From: Trueperaceae bacterium
GTDB taxonomy: Bacteria; Deinococcota; Deinococci; Deinococcales; Trueperaceae
Assembly (NCBI GenBank): GCA_023954415.1
Contig: JAMLIB010000004.1
Coordinates: 186,001 to 250,000 of the forward strand
Direction: 5' to 3'
DNA length: 64,000 nt
The position numbers were made by a program, and so were the translations under genes. The notes under the pieces are model-generated. The model did not search any database, was not told the DNA's origin, and worked only from the letters and a program-made list of their open reading frames with translations. This document shows positions 20,993 to 30,399 of the stretch, in pieces. Numbering within the stretch: the stretch's first letter is position 1; each line of letters begins with the position of its first letter.

Positions 20993-21376
20993 TCAGCGGA
21001 CGAGCTCGATCTCCACTGCGATGCCGGCCAGTCCGCTCCAACCGCGGTCGGCGGTGACGGCTACGGCTCCATCGACCGTCGCTAACGCGAGGCAGGCGCG
21101 ATCGCCGAGGGAGAGACCGGCTTCGCGGGTCGGTACACGGAGGTAGCCGCAGATGCGTGCCTGGTCTTCCGTGAAGGGGGCGACCTGCAAGCCTAGTCCG
21201 GCCAGCGCATCCTGGATGGCGTCTGCCGGCATGCCGTAGTCAGAGAGCTTGCTGACGACCTCGGCGTAGTTGACGCTGCTGATACTGGCGCCGCCCTCCA
21301 GATGGCGCGCTACCGACTCCGCTCCTGGCTCGTCGTTCAGGAGCGCCAGGACGGCCGAGGCGTCCAGCACGCTCAT
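20993..21376 (-). CDS. VapC-like PIN-domain toxin
   Basis: Encodes 127 residues, typical for VapC ribonucleases that cleave tRNA or rRNA. The acidic residues expected for the metal site are all present: Asp5 (SVLDASAVLALL), Glu39 (NYAEVVSKL), Asp92 (LSLGDRACLALA) and Asp110 (VTADRGW). The toxin therefore looks catalytically intact. Its ATG at 21376 overlaps the antitoxin stop as ATGA. RNA target unknown. Confidence 0.93.
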   Translation of the reverse strand: MSVLDASAVLALLNDEPGAESVARHLEGGASISSVNYAEVVSKLSDYGMPADAIQDALAGLGLQVAPFTEDQARICGYLRVPTREAGLSLGDRACLALATVDGAVAVTADRGWSGLAGIAVEIELVR

Positions 21377-21624
21377 GAGGCCTTGGCCGCTTCCTCGCGC
21401 CGTTCGGCGATGAGCTCGTCGACCAGCTTGGCTTCCTTCGGCACGTACTGCCTCACGAGCGCCTGTGCGTGTCGGATGCCGACCGCGGCGGTGCTTATGC
21501 GCAACTCACCCCCCTCGAGCCGGATGAAGAGGTCATCGCCTTCGCTCACGCCAAGGCCCTTGCGGTACTCGGCAGGGATGACGAGCCTGCCATTCGAGCC
21601 GAGCCTTACCCGCGACCGTTCCAT
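21373..21624 (-). CDS. AbrB/SpoVT-type antitoxin (VapB-like)
   Basis: Encodes 83 residues with an N-terminal swapped-hairpin DNA-binding domain (VRLGSNGRLVIPAEYRKGLGVSEGDDLFI) and a C-terminal helix (KEAKLVDELIAERREEAAK) expected to bind the toxin. An upstream in-frame ATG at 21651 is rejected because TACATT lies exactly six bases before ATG 21624. It probably represses its own promoter together with VapC. Confidence 0.92.
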   Translation of the reverse strand: MERSRVRLGSNGRLVIPAEYRKGLGVSEGDDLFIRLEGGELRISTAAVGIRHAQALVRQYVPKEAKLVDELIAERREEAAKAS

Positions 21625-21636
21625 ACCGGCAATGTA
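21625..21636 (-). promoter_or_regulatory. Leaderless -10 box of the vapBC-like operon
   Basis: TACATT (21631-21636, minus strand) plus six bases precede ATG 21624 and set the antitoxin start. Confidence 0.65.
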
Positions 21637-21738
21637 GCACGATACTGGCAAGTCTTCAGTAGCATGGTAGCTGGCCCGGTCGTGGCGCGGCTCGCGCCGA
21701 CAGTGTTCTACCGCTTGGGTTGCGGTCGCTTCTGGCCG

Positions 21739-21963
21739 TCAACGCCCCTTGGCCGCCCTGAACGCCTCGCCTTTCATCGGCCTCCCGACGATCGGCGCCA
21801 ACAGGCAGACATCGAGCGCGCCGACCAGGACGAACAGGGCGCCGAGGGCGGCGAGGAGCCACAGCCACCCGCCGTTGACGACGCCCAGCACGATCAGGGC
21901 TGCTCCGGCGATCATCCGCGTCCAGCGGCCGGCCGGTGAGGCGAGGAAGTCTAGGATGCTCAT
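21739..21963 (-). CDS. DUF2892 (YgaP-like) membrane protein
   Basis: Encodes 74 residues with two hydrophobic helices (RMIAGAALIVLGVVNG and LWLLAALGALFVLVGALDV) and the conserved small-residue pattern of DUF2892. That domain is also found fused to rhodanese in YgaP and is linked to sulfane sulfur. The Cys in DVCLLAPIVGRP is typical of the family. The ATG has AGGAGA upstream, and the message has an 85-base leader starting near a TATAAT box inside a CsoR-like palindrome. A role in sulfide or sulfane-sulfur handling is inference. Confidence 0.87.
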   Translation of the reverse strand: MSILDFLASPAGRWTRMIAGAALIVLGVVNGGWLWLLAALGALFVLVGALDVCLLAPIVGRPMKGEAFRAAKGR

Positions 21964-22046
21964 GCTGGTCTCCTCTTTTCGAAGTGCTCGTGTCGGACCT
22001 GGCGCGTCGGGCGTGACGGACCCGCTCGGCTTGCCAGCCGCACGAT

Positions 22047-22066
22047 ATTATACCCCTATGGGTATA
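22047..22066 (-). promoter_or_regulatory. CsoR/CstR-like palindromic operator with overlapping -10 box
   Basis: TATACCC-CTAT-GGGTATA (22049-22066) is a perfect 7-bp-arm palindrome resembling operators of the CsoR/CstR/FrmR family (copper, persulfide or formaldehyde sensors). On the minus strand a consensus TATAAT (22047-22052) overlaps one arm, so bound repressor would block transcription of the DUF2892 gene. No CsoR-family gene is in the window. Confidence 0.6.
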
Positions 22067-22143
22067 TTGACGCTCGGGCCTATCAACGAGTTCGAGGTGG
22101 AGATGCTCCCTCAGGCCCTAGTCGAGGGTGCCCCGCGACGCGC

Positions 22144-22470
22144 CTAGAGCGCGAGGTGGAGCCTGAGGGCGGCTTCCAACGCCAGCGTCTCCTCGGGCGA
22201 GAGTCGCGCGATCACCGAGCCCGAGAGGCGGTCCTTGCTGACGGTTCGCACTTGATTGGCCTGGGCTTTGGACGGGCGGTCGAGCGTGGCCGGCAACGCA
22301 ACGTCGAAGGGGTAGACCTTGCCGATGTTGGAGGTGATCGGTACGACGGTGAGGATGGGGGCGACCCGGTTGCTCGCGTCTCGCGAGACGATCACGCAGG
22401 GCCTGAGCTTGTTGGCTTCGGAGCCGCGGGTCGGTTCGAGGTCGACCCAGTAGATGTCTCCGCGCTTCAC
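22144..22470 (-). CDS. MazF/PemK-family endoribonuclease toxin
   Basis: Encodes 108 residues. It opens with the hallmark KRGDIYWVDLEPTRGSEANKLRPCVIVSRD and contains VVPITSN and QVRTVSKDRL, so the conserved catalytic Arg and Thr/Ser positions of the mRNA interferase fold are present. GTG 22470 overlaps the last base of the antitoxin stop (TAGTG) and gives the normal MKRGDIYW start. A TTG six bases upstream is the alternative. Confidence 0.93.
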   Translation of the reverse strand: MKRGDIYWVDLEPTRGSEANKLRPCVIVSRDASNRVAPILTVVPITSNIGKVYPFDVALPATLDRPSKAQANQVRTVSKDRLSGSVIARLSPEETLALEAALRLHLAL

Positions 22471-22694
22471 TACCAAGTCTCTTCCGGGAGGCCGTCGGCC
22501 AGAGTGCTGTCCCAGGCCGGGTCGATCTCGCTCGCCGCTTCCGCGTAAGCCTTCTCGAGCTCCTGCTCCCTGAGCAGGGTCAGGGCGCGCTCGACGACCT
22601 CGGACTTGGTCTTGAGCGCGTGGTCGCGTTTGTACGCCTCGACGAAGCTCGCGATCGTCTCTGGAACGGATACCGAAAGCTTCCGAGGGTTCAT
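22470..22694 (-). CDS. Ribbon-helix-helix antitoxin of the MazEF-like pair
   Basis: Encodes 74 residues. The N-terminal 45 (KLSVSVPETIASFVEAYKRDH, then KTKSEVVERALTLL) form a ribbon-helix-helix DNA-binding domain, as in MazE types with CopG-like folds. The acidic, Trp-containing tail (IDPAWDSTLADGLPEETW) is the likely toxin-binding arm. A TATAAT box lies seven bases before ATG 22694, fixing the start. It should autorepress from the heptamer repeats upstream. Confidence 0.9.
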   Translation of the reverse strand: MNPRKLSVSVPETIASFVEAYKRDHALKTKSEVVERALTLLREQELEKAYAEAASEIDPAWDSTLADGLPEETW

Positions 22695-22707
22695 ACTCCA
22701 GATTATA
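22695..22707 (-). promoter_or_regulatory. Leaderless -10 box of the mazEF-like operon
   Basis: A perfect TATAAT (22702-22707, minus strand) sits seven bases before ATG 22694. Confidence 0.75.
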
Positions 22708-22711
22708 CGCC

Positions 22712-22730
22712 CAAATGGATTATCAAATGG
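22712..22730. repeat. Two CAAATGG heptamers, candidate antitoxin operator
   Basis: CAAATGG occurs at 22712-22718 and 22724-22730, 12 bases apart in the same orientation and just upstream of the mazEF-like -10 box. Ribbon-helix-helix repressors bind such tandem sites. Confidence 0.45.
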
Positions 22731-22763
22731 CAGATAGATCCCAGGCGGGCGCTTTGAGTGACC

Positions 22764-22775
22764 GATAATGGGGTC
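22764..22775 (+). promoter_or_regulatory. Probable leaderless -10 box of the phosphotransferase gene
   Basis: GATAAT (22764-22769) is followed by six bases and ATG 22776. It differs from TANNNT at the first base. Confidence 0.5.
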
Positions 22776-23726
22776 ATGGCGAACTCCAAGAGCGCCGGCT
22801 CTCACGCGCCACTGCACGCCGACGAGCTACCGATCGATGGCGCGCTGGTGCGTGCGCTGCTCGACCGCGACCTGCCCGAGCACGCGGGCCTGCCGCTGGC
22901 ACCGCTACGTGCAGCCGGCTCTACGAACGCCCTGTTCCGCCTCGGGGACGACCTGCTCGTCCGGCTGCCGAGGCAGCCCGGCGGTGGCGAGAGCATCCTC
23001 AAGGAGGCCCGCCTGGCGCCGCTGCTGGCGGCGGCCCTGCCCGTCGCGGTGCCGGAGGTCGTTGCTGTCGGCGGCCCGGGTTTCGGGTACCCGGAGCACT
23101 GGTCGGTGACCCGGTGGCTCGCAGGGGAGCATCCGACCTGCGCCGGGCTGGGCCGGAGAGCGGCGCCCGAGCGCCTGGCCCTAGCCGAGGACCTGGCCGA
23201 TGTGGTTCGCGCGCTGCGCGAGGTCGACGTGCCGGAGCCGGTGGACGGCGAGCTGCGCTGGTACCGGGGCGGCGCCCTAAATGACTTCGACGTCTCGGTG
23301 CGCCACTACCTTGCCCTCTGCCGCGGCATCCGCGGCCTCGATCTGGACCTGGACAAGGCCGAGGCCATGTGGGAGAAGGCGCTCGCGTTGCCGGGCGCCG
23401 CCGAGCCCGGCCCCGACCGCTGGTTCCACGGCGACCTGGTCGCCGAGAACCTGCTGGTGGCCGATGGCCGGCTCGCGGCGGTCCTCGACCTCGGCGCGGT
23501 CTCGGTCGGCGACCCGACCGTCGACCTCCACGGCGCGTGGGAGGTGCTCGATGCGCCGGCCCGCAACCGGTTCGCCGCGCGGCTCGGCGTCGACGAAGCC
23601 GAGTGGCTGCGTGGGCGGGCCTGGGCGCTTGGCATCGCGCTCGGCGCGTTGTCGTACTACTGGGAGAGCATGCCCGGTCGGCGAAGCGATCGGTTGGCTA
23701 TGGCGCGGAACGTGCTCACTGATTGA
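22776..23726 (+). CDS. Aminoglycoside/macrolide phosphotransferase-family kinase
   Basis: Encodes 316 residues of the APH fold. The catalytic loop is HGDLVAENLLV (about 221-231) and the metal-binding VLDLGAVSVGDPTVDLHGAW matches the D-x-G region with Asp and Asp-Pro. The N-lobe has RLGDDLLVRLPRQPGG and a Glu-bearing ILKEARLAPLL. The ATG at 22776 is preferred over the in-frame GTG at 22758 because of the GATAAT box. Members phosphorylate antibiotics or small metabolites; resistance should not be assumed. Confidence 0.88.
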   Translation: MANSKSAGSHAPLHADELPIDGALVRALLDRDLPEHAGLPLAPLRAAGSTNALFRLGDDLLVRLPRQPGGGESILKEARLAPLLAAALPVAVPEVVAVGGPGFGYPEHWSVTRWLAGEHPTCAGLGRRAAPERLALAEDLADVVRALREVDVPEPVDGELRWYRGGALNDFDVSVRHYLALCRGIRGLDLDLDKAEAMWEKALALPGAAEPGPDRWFHGDLVAENLLVADGRLAAVLDLGAVSVGDPTVDLHGAWEVLDAPARNRFAARLGVDEAEWLRGRAWALGIALGALSYYWESMPGRRSDRLAMARNVLTD

Positions 23727-23800
23727 CTCGGTTCATTTGACGGCCCAGCCCGCACCATGCTTGGAAATGGCGTTCGCGCTGCCTGCCTTCCCCGCAGGCC

Positions 23801-25057
23801 TCATAAGAGGCGAAACGCGATGGCAGCGACGAGGGTAGGGAGTAGCGCTGCCACCAAGAGGCCTAGGGGGCTGACGACTCCACCGGCGACGTGCTTACGC
23901 AAGATGGCGACGCCCGCCGGGTTAGGGGCGTTGGCGATGATGGTCAGTCCCCCACCGGTTACCGCTCCGGCCACGAGGGCGTACTTGAACTCTTGAGACA
24001 GGCCTTGCACGAGTGAGCCCAAGTAGGTGAGCGCAGCGTTGTCCGTGAAGGCGGTGAGGGCCGTGGCGCCGAAGAACACCTGATCGGCGGTCATGCGGGT
24101 GAGTAACGGTTGCAGCCACCAGGACTGCATACCGCCGAGTACGACGAGCCCGGCAAGGAAGAACGCGACCAGCAAGCCCTCCCGCAAGATGAGGCGGTCC
24201 TGATGTCGTTCGTAGGCGGCGGCGACGCCGAGGAAGAGGAGGAAGATGCCCATGAACATGGCCGGGTGATGGGCGAAGACGACGACGCCCGCCAGGAAGC
24301 CGATATGGGTCAAGACGAGAGGCAGGGGCACGGGGTTCTTGCCTGAGCTACCTGCGGGCGCTAGGCGCAAGAGCTCCTTCCGGAAAAGCAGGGTGGCGCC
24401 TGCGGCGTTCGCCAGAACCGCCAAGGCTGCTTTCCAGCCGAAGTTGCTCAACATGAAGCTAAGGCTCCAGTCCCATGTGCCGGCTACCATCAGCACCGGT
24501 GGGGCGGCGAAGTTGGTAAGTGTGCCGCCGATCGAGACGTTGACGAATAGAACGCCGAGCGTGGCGTATTTGAGCCGGTTCGAGACCTGTCGGCTGAACA
24601 GACTGTTGGCGAGGACCAAGGCCGCGAGCGTCATGGCAGCCGGCTCTGTGATAAAGGAGCCTAGCACCGGTACTACGGAGAGGACGACGAAGTAAAGCCC
24701 CGCGCTGCCCGGTAGCGGTATGGCGCGCGACAGGAGGCGTACGAGGCGCATGGCCGTCTGTATGATCGGTCGCGTTCCGGCGATGACCATGATCGCGAAT
24801 ACGAACATCGGCTCCGTGAAGTTACGCGAGTCCACATAATCGGTGGCGGCTTTCGGGCCTTCGGCCGCGACTATCGCCACGATGAGCACCATGGCCCAGA
24901 ACCCGAACACCACTTCGACTTCGCCGAGCAGGTGCCATACCCCGGCATGCCGGGGGTTCGAGCGTTCTAGACGCGAGAAGATCTGAGCGGAGAACGTATG
25001 CAGAATAGCGACGCCAAACAGGACGGCGGCGATCAACTCTACGGTCGTAGGCGTCAT
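23801..25057 (-). CDS. Putative Na+/H+ antiporter (Na_H_antiport_3-like)
   Basis: A polytopic membrane protein of 418 residues with about 11 hydrophobic segments. It begins VELIAAVLFGVAILHTFSAQIFSRLERSNPRHAGVWHLLGEVEVVFGFW. Charged or polar membrane motifs include GSFITEPAAMTLAALV, GGTLTNFAAPPVLMV and FTDNAALTYLGSLVQG, with the internal pseudo-symmetry of ion-transporter folds. This matches the putative Na+/H+ antiporter family; ion specificity is not provable here. No ribosome site or TANNNT box is clear upstream of ATG 25057. Confidence 0.8.
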   Translation of the reverse strand: MTPTTVELIAAVLFGVAILHTFSAQIFSRLERSNPRHAGVWHLLGEVEVVFGFWAMVLIVAIVAAEGPKAATDYVDSRNFTEPMFVFAIMVIAGTRPIIQTAMRLVRLLSRAIPLPGSAGLYFVVLSVVPVLGSFITEPAAMTLAALVLANSLFSRQVSNRLKYATLGVLFVNVSIGGTLTNFAAPPVLMVAGTWDWSLSFMLSNFGWKAALAVLANAAGATLLFRKELLRLAPAGSSGKNPVPLPLVLTHIGFLAGVVVFAHHPAMFMGIFLLFLGVAAAYERHQDRLILREGLLVAFFLAGLVVLGGMQSWWLQPLLTRMTADQVFFGATALTAFTDNAALTYLGSLVQGLSQEFKYALVAGAVTGGGLTIIANAPNPAGVAILRKHVAGGVVSPLGLLVAALLPTLVAAIAFRLL

Positions 25058-25206
25058 GGTGGGGCATCCGTCACGGCAGCCAACTTACCACTCGCGGTCC
25101 GAATCCAAGATCTCGGATGGCGTGGAAGTCCGGCGTGGGTGAAAGAAAAGCGACTGCTTGCGATGAGACTCCTTACGGAGTTCCTCACGGGGTCGCGCTT
25201 AGGCTC

Positions 25207-27153
<1,947 letters not shown>

Positions 27154-27336
27154 GGGTTCTCCCGAGGATCGTGGAGTCTGTGGCGTGGCGTTCGAGATGA
27201 GTCTTGCGCGCGCCTGACAGCGAGTCTGTTCGTCGTTGAGGAGCATAGCCCAGTAGCGGGTGCGTGGCAAACGCCGTTCTCACGGTGCGCGCGGCTGCTC
27301 CCGCCGGCCCACCGTGCGGTGATCGGCCGGCCCTTG

Positions 27337-27355
27337 CTAGGCGGCGACCGCCTAG
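27337..27355. terminator. Hairpin after the trk operon
   Basis: CTAGGCGG-CGA-CCGCCTAG is a perfect 8-bp stem 21 bases beyond the stop of the last trkH gene. There is no T-run, so terminator function is uncertain. Confidence 0.35.
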
Positions 27356-27376
27356 GACCCCGCCCGGAGCCGCTGG

Positions 27377-28879
27377 TCAGGCCCGGGGGCGCCGCCGCGG
27401 CAACTGCCACCATCCGGGCGTGAAGATGACGAACACCGTTACGACCTCGAGGCGCCCCGCGCACATCACGAACATGAGCACGAGCTTGCCTAGGACGGGT
27501 AGATGGTCGAGTTCGCCTATGGGGGCGAAGTTGTTGAGGCCCGGCCCCGTGTTGCCCAGCGTGGCGATGGCGGTGCTGAAGGCGGCCGTGAAGTCAGCGC
27601 CGAGGAACACGAGCACTACGGCCGTGAACGCGAACAGCCCGATGTACAGAGTGAGAAACGCCGCGACCGCCCGCAGGGCGTCCTCGGGGATGATGCGGCC
27701 GCCGATGCGGATGGGCATGACGGCGCGCGGGTGCAGCGCCCGCCGCACCTCGCGGCCCGTGATCTTGGCGACCATCAGCCAGCGCAGCACCTTCACGCCG
27801 CCGCTTGCCGAGCCGGCGCTGCCGCCGACGAACATGAGCGCCAGGAGCACGGCTTGCGCGGGGGTACTCCAAGTCTGATAGTCGAGAGAGGCGAAACCGG
27901 CGGTAACGACCATGCTAGTAGCTTGAAAGAGTCCGTGGCGGATGGCATCGAGGGGCGCGAGGTTCTCTCCAAGCAGCAATACGGCAAGCAGGGCCCCCGC
28001 CACGAGCTGTATGGCCAGGTAGACGCGGAACTCGGCGTCGCGCAGCACGTTGTGCTTACGGCCCGTGATGGTGCCGTAGACGAGGAAGAAGCTCGTACCG
28101 GAGAGAAACATGAAGATCACGGCGACCCATTGGGTGGCCGCGCCGTAACCGATGAAGCTCTCGGCGTTCGGGCTGAACCCCCCGGCTGCCAGCGTTCCAA
28201 GGGCGTGAGCGGCGGCGTCGAACGGTCCCATCCCGGTCAAGTAGTACGCGATGGAGCATACGAAGGTGAGGGCCATGTAAAGCCCAACGACCGCCATAGC
28301 CGTCTGTCGCAGTTTGGGTGTCAGGCGTTCTTCCTGCGGGCTAGGCACCTCGGCGTTGAAGAGCTGCCGCCCGGCGATCGCGAGTTGCGGGAAGACCGCA
28401 AGGAAGAGGACGAGGATGCCTACTCCGCCCACCCACTGCGTCAACGCGCGCCACAGCAGCAGGGAGGGGGCCACGGCTGAGAAGTCGGTGATAGTAGTAG
28501 CGCCGGTCGTAGTGAAGCCGCTGACGGATTCGAACGCGGCGTTCAGTAGTGACATATGGTGACCAAGCGCGTACGGCAGAGCGCCAAGAGCCGGAAGCAC
28601 GACCCACGAGAGCATCACCGCCGCGAGGGCTTCCCGGCGGCTCGGTTCGGCGTTGGCGTTGCCGGCGCTGCGCAACCACCAGCCCAGTGGCACGCCGACC
28701 ACGACGACCGCCAGGAAGCCGAGCGCGGGTTGCCGATCGATCGACGCGTAGGCGGTGAAGATGGCGGCAGCCATGCTGAGAGCGTGCACACCCGTTCCAA
28801 GGACGTAAGGCAAGAAGCGTCCTCGGCCACTATCCGATCTAGTCAACGGGCGGACAGGCAGCCTGACCGGGGGTATCAA
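27377..28879 (-). CDS. TrkH/KtrB-type potassium channel subunit, second copy
   Basis: A polytopic K+ translocating subunit of 500 residues. The four selectivity-filter loops are visible: ESVSGFTTTGAT, LAAGGFSPNAES, VVTAGFASLDY and LGNTGPGLNNF. A long membrane core with GGSAGSASGGVKVLRW between loops three and four is typical of TrkH. Start TTG 28879 overlaps the upstream trkH stop as TTGA, with GAGGAGGG nearby. It is the last gene of trkA-trkH-trkH and is closely related to the preceding copy, so it probably arose by tandem duplication. Confidence 0.93.
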   Translation of the reverse strand: MIPPVRLPVRPLTRSDSGRGRFLPYVLGTGVHALSMAAAIFTAYASIDRQPALGFLAVVVVGVPLGWWLRSAGNANAEPSRREALAAVMLSWVVLPALGALPYALGHHMSLLNAAFESVSGFTTTGATTITDFSAVAPSLLLWRALTQWVGGVGILVLFLAVFPQLAIAGRQLFNAEVPSPQEERLTPKLRQTAMAVVGLYMALTFVCSIAYYLTGMGPFDAAAHALGTLAAGGFSPNAESFIGYGAATQWVAVIFMFLSGTSFFLVYGTITGRKHNVLRDAEFRVYLAIQLVAGALLAVLLLGENLAPLDAIRHGLFQATSMVVTAGFASLDYQTWSTPAQAVLLALMFVGGSAGSASGGVKVLRWLMVAKITGREVRRALHPRAVMPIRIGGRIIPEDALRAVAAFLTLYIGLFAFTAVVLVFLGADFTAAFSTAIATLGNTGPGLNNFAPIGELDHLPVLGKLVLMFVMCAGRLEVVTVFVIFTPGWWQLPRRRPRA

Positions 28880-30399
28880 CTCGCCGCCCTCCTCATGCTG
28901 CTCGCTGCGTCTTCGCGTCTTGAACTACTCCTCGGCACCGAGGTGCGCCTATGTGGTGACCTCCACCAGCCTGGGGTGAAGACCACGAACACGGTCACCA
29001 CCTCGAGCCGCCCCGCGTACATGACGAAGGTGAGCAGACCGCGACTGATGGGGTGCAAGTCCGCGAAGCTTGCCATCGGGCCGATGCTCTCCAAGCCCGG
29101 CCCGACGTTACCTAGGCAGGAGATCGCCGCCGTGAACGCCACTACGAAGTCGGCCCCCAGCATGACCAGGACCAGGGTAGTGACTGCGAACAACCCGATG
29201 TATAGGGTGAGGAACGCCGCCACGGCACGCACTACCTCCTCGGGCACAGTGCGTGCGCCGACTCTCACCGGCAGCACGGCACGCGGGTGTAGGGCGTGGA
29301 TCAACTCGCGGCTCGTGCCCTTGGCTAGCACGAGCCAGCGCATGACCTTCACTCCGCCACTAGCCGAGCCCGCGCAGCCGCCTACGAACATCAAGATCAC
29401 CAGCAACATCTGGGCCGGTAGGGACCATAGGGCGAAGTCGGCGGAGGCGTAGCCGGTGCTTGTCACGATGCTAGCCACCTGGAATAACGAGTGCCGGATC
29501 GCGTCGAGAGAAGAGTAACGGCCCACCAGTAACAGCGTGAGCACGCCGCTCGCGGTCAGAAGTATGAGCGTGTAGGTGCGGAGTTCGGCGTCGCGAAGGA
29601 GGTCGCGTGGCCGTCCGGTGGCGGCGCGGTAGAGCAGCGCGAAGTTGGCGCCGGCGAAGAACATGAACAGGATGGCGACCCATTCCATGCCGCTGCTCTG
29701 GAACCCCGCGAAGCTGAGCCCGTTGGGGCTGAAACCTCCCGCGGCGAGAGTGGTGAGGGCGTGGGCGACCGCGTCGTAAGAGCTCATCCCGGCGAGCCTG
29801 TAGCCGATCGCGCAGGCCAGCGTGAGTGCCGAGTAGACGCTCAGGACTGCCACTGCTGTGTTCCGTAGGCGCGGAGTCAGACGCTCCTCGGTCGGTCCGG
29901 GCGCTTCCGTGAAGAAGAGCTGCCGCCCGGCGATGGCCAATTGGGGGAACACGGCGATGAACAGCACCAGGATGCCGATGCCGCCCACCCACTGCGACGA
30001 GGCGCGCCACATGAACAGCGCCTTCCCGAACGTGGAGAAGTCTGTCAGGACGGTGGCGCCCGTGGTGGTGAACCCGCTCATGGACTCGAACACGGCGTTC
30101 AGAACGGACATGCCGCCGTCGATGACGTACGGTGCCGCGGAGAGCGTCGGTAGCAAGAGCCACGACACCAGCACGGCGACGAGCGCTTCGCGGCGGCTCG
30201 GCTCGGCGCCGCTCCGACCCCGGCCTCTCAGCATCAAGCCTAGTGGGAGCGTCACGATGGTCGTAGCCGCGAACCCTAGGAAGCGCTCGCGCAACAGCAC
30301 TGCATACAGGGTGAACACCGCGGCGCCGAGGGCCAGGGCGAGCAGGCCCGCCCCGAGGACGTAAGGCACGAACCGTCCTCGGACATCGGCGTTCGGCAT
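28876..30399 (-). CDS. trkH: TrkH/KtrB-type potassium channel subunit, first copy
   Basis: Encodes 507 residues with the same architecture as its downstream paralogue. Filter loops are ESMSGFTTTGAT, LAAGGFSPNGLS, VTSTGYASADF and LGNVGPGLES; loop three has TGY where the second copy has AGF, so the pores differ. ATG 30399 shares one base with the trkA stop (TGATG), implying coupled translation. An in-frame upstream start at 30438 would overlap trkA by 40 bases and is less likely. The C-terminus is unusually basic and Ser/Arg rich ([14 protein letters not shown]). Confidence 0.94.
   Translation of the reverse strand: MPNADVRGRFVPYVLGAGLLALALGAAVFTLYAVLLRERFLGFAATTIVTLPLGLMLRGRGRSGAEPSRREALVAVLVSWLLLPTLSAAPYVIDGGMSVLNAVFESMSGFTTTGATVLTDFSTFGKALFMWRASSQWVGGIGILVLFIAVFPQLAIAGRQLFFTEAPGPTEERLTPRLRNTAVAVLSVYSALTLACAIGYRLAGMSSYDAVAHALTTLAAGGFSPNGLSFAGFQSSGMEWVAILFMFFAGANFALLYRAATGRPRDLLRDAELRTYTLILLTASGVLTLLLVGRYSSLDAIRHSLFQVASIVTSTGYASADFALWSLPAQMLLVILMFVGGCAGSASGGVKVMRWLVLAKGTSRELIHALHPRAVLPVRVGARTVPEEVVRAVAAFLTLYIGLFAVTTLVLVMLGADFVVAFTAAISCLGNVGPGLESIGPMASFADLHPISRGLLTFVMYAGRLEVVTVFVVFTPGWWRSPHRRTSVPRSSSRREDAASSMRRAAS

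Noticed and set aside
22059-22147. A 29-codon frame starting in the CsoR-like palindrome on the plus strand
   Set aside because: No ribosome site or TANNNT box, no composition signal, and it runs antisense towards the mazF stop.
23801-25057. A known resistance island linking the phosphotransferase and the antiporter
   Set aside because: They are convergent, have separate upstream regions and no mobile-element signs; proximity alone does not support a resistance module.
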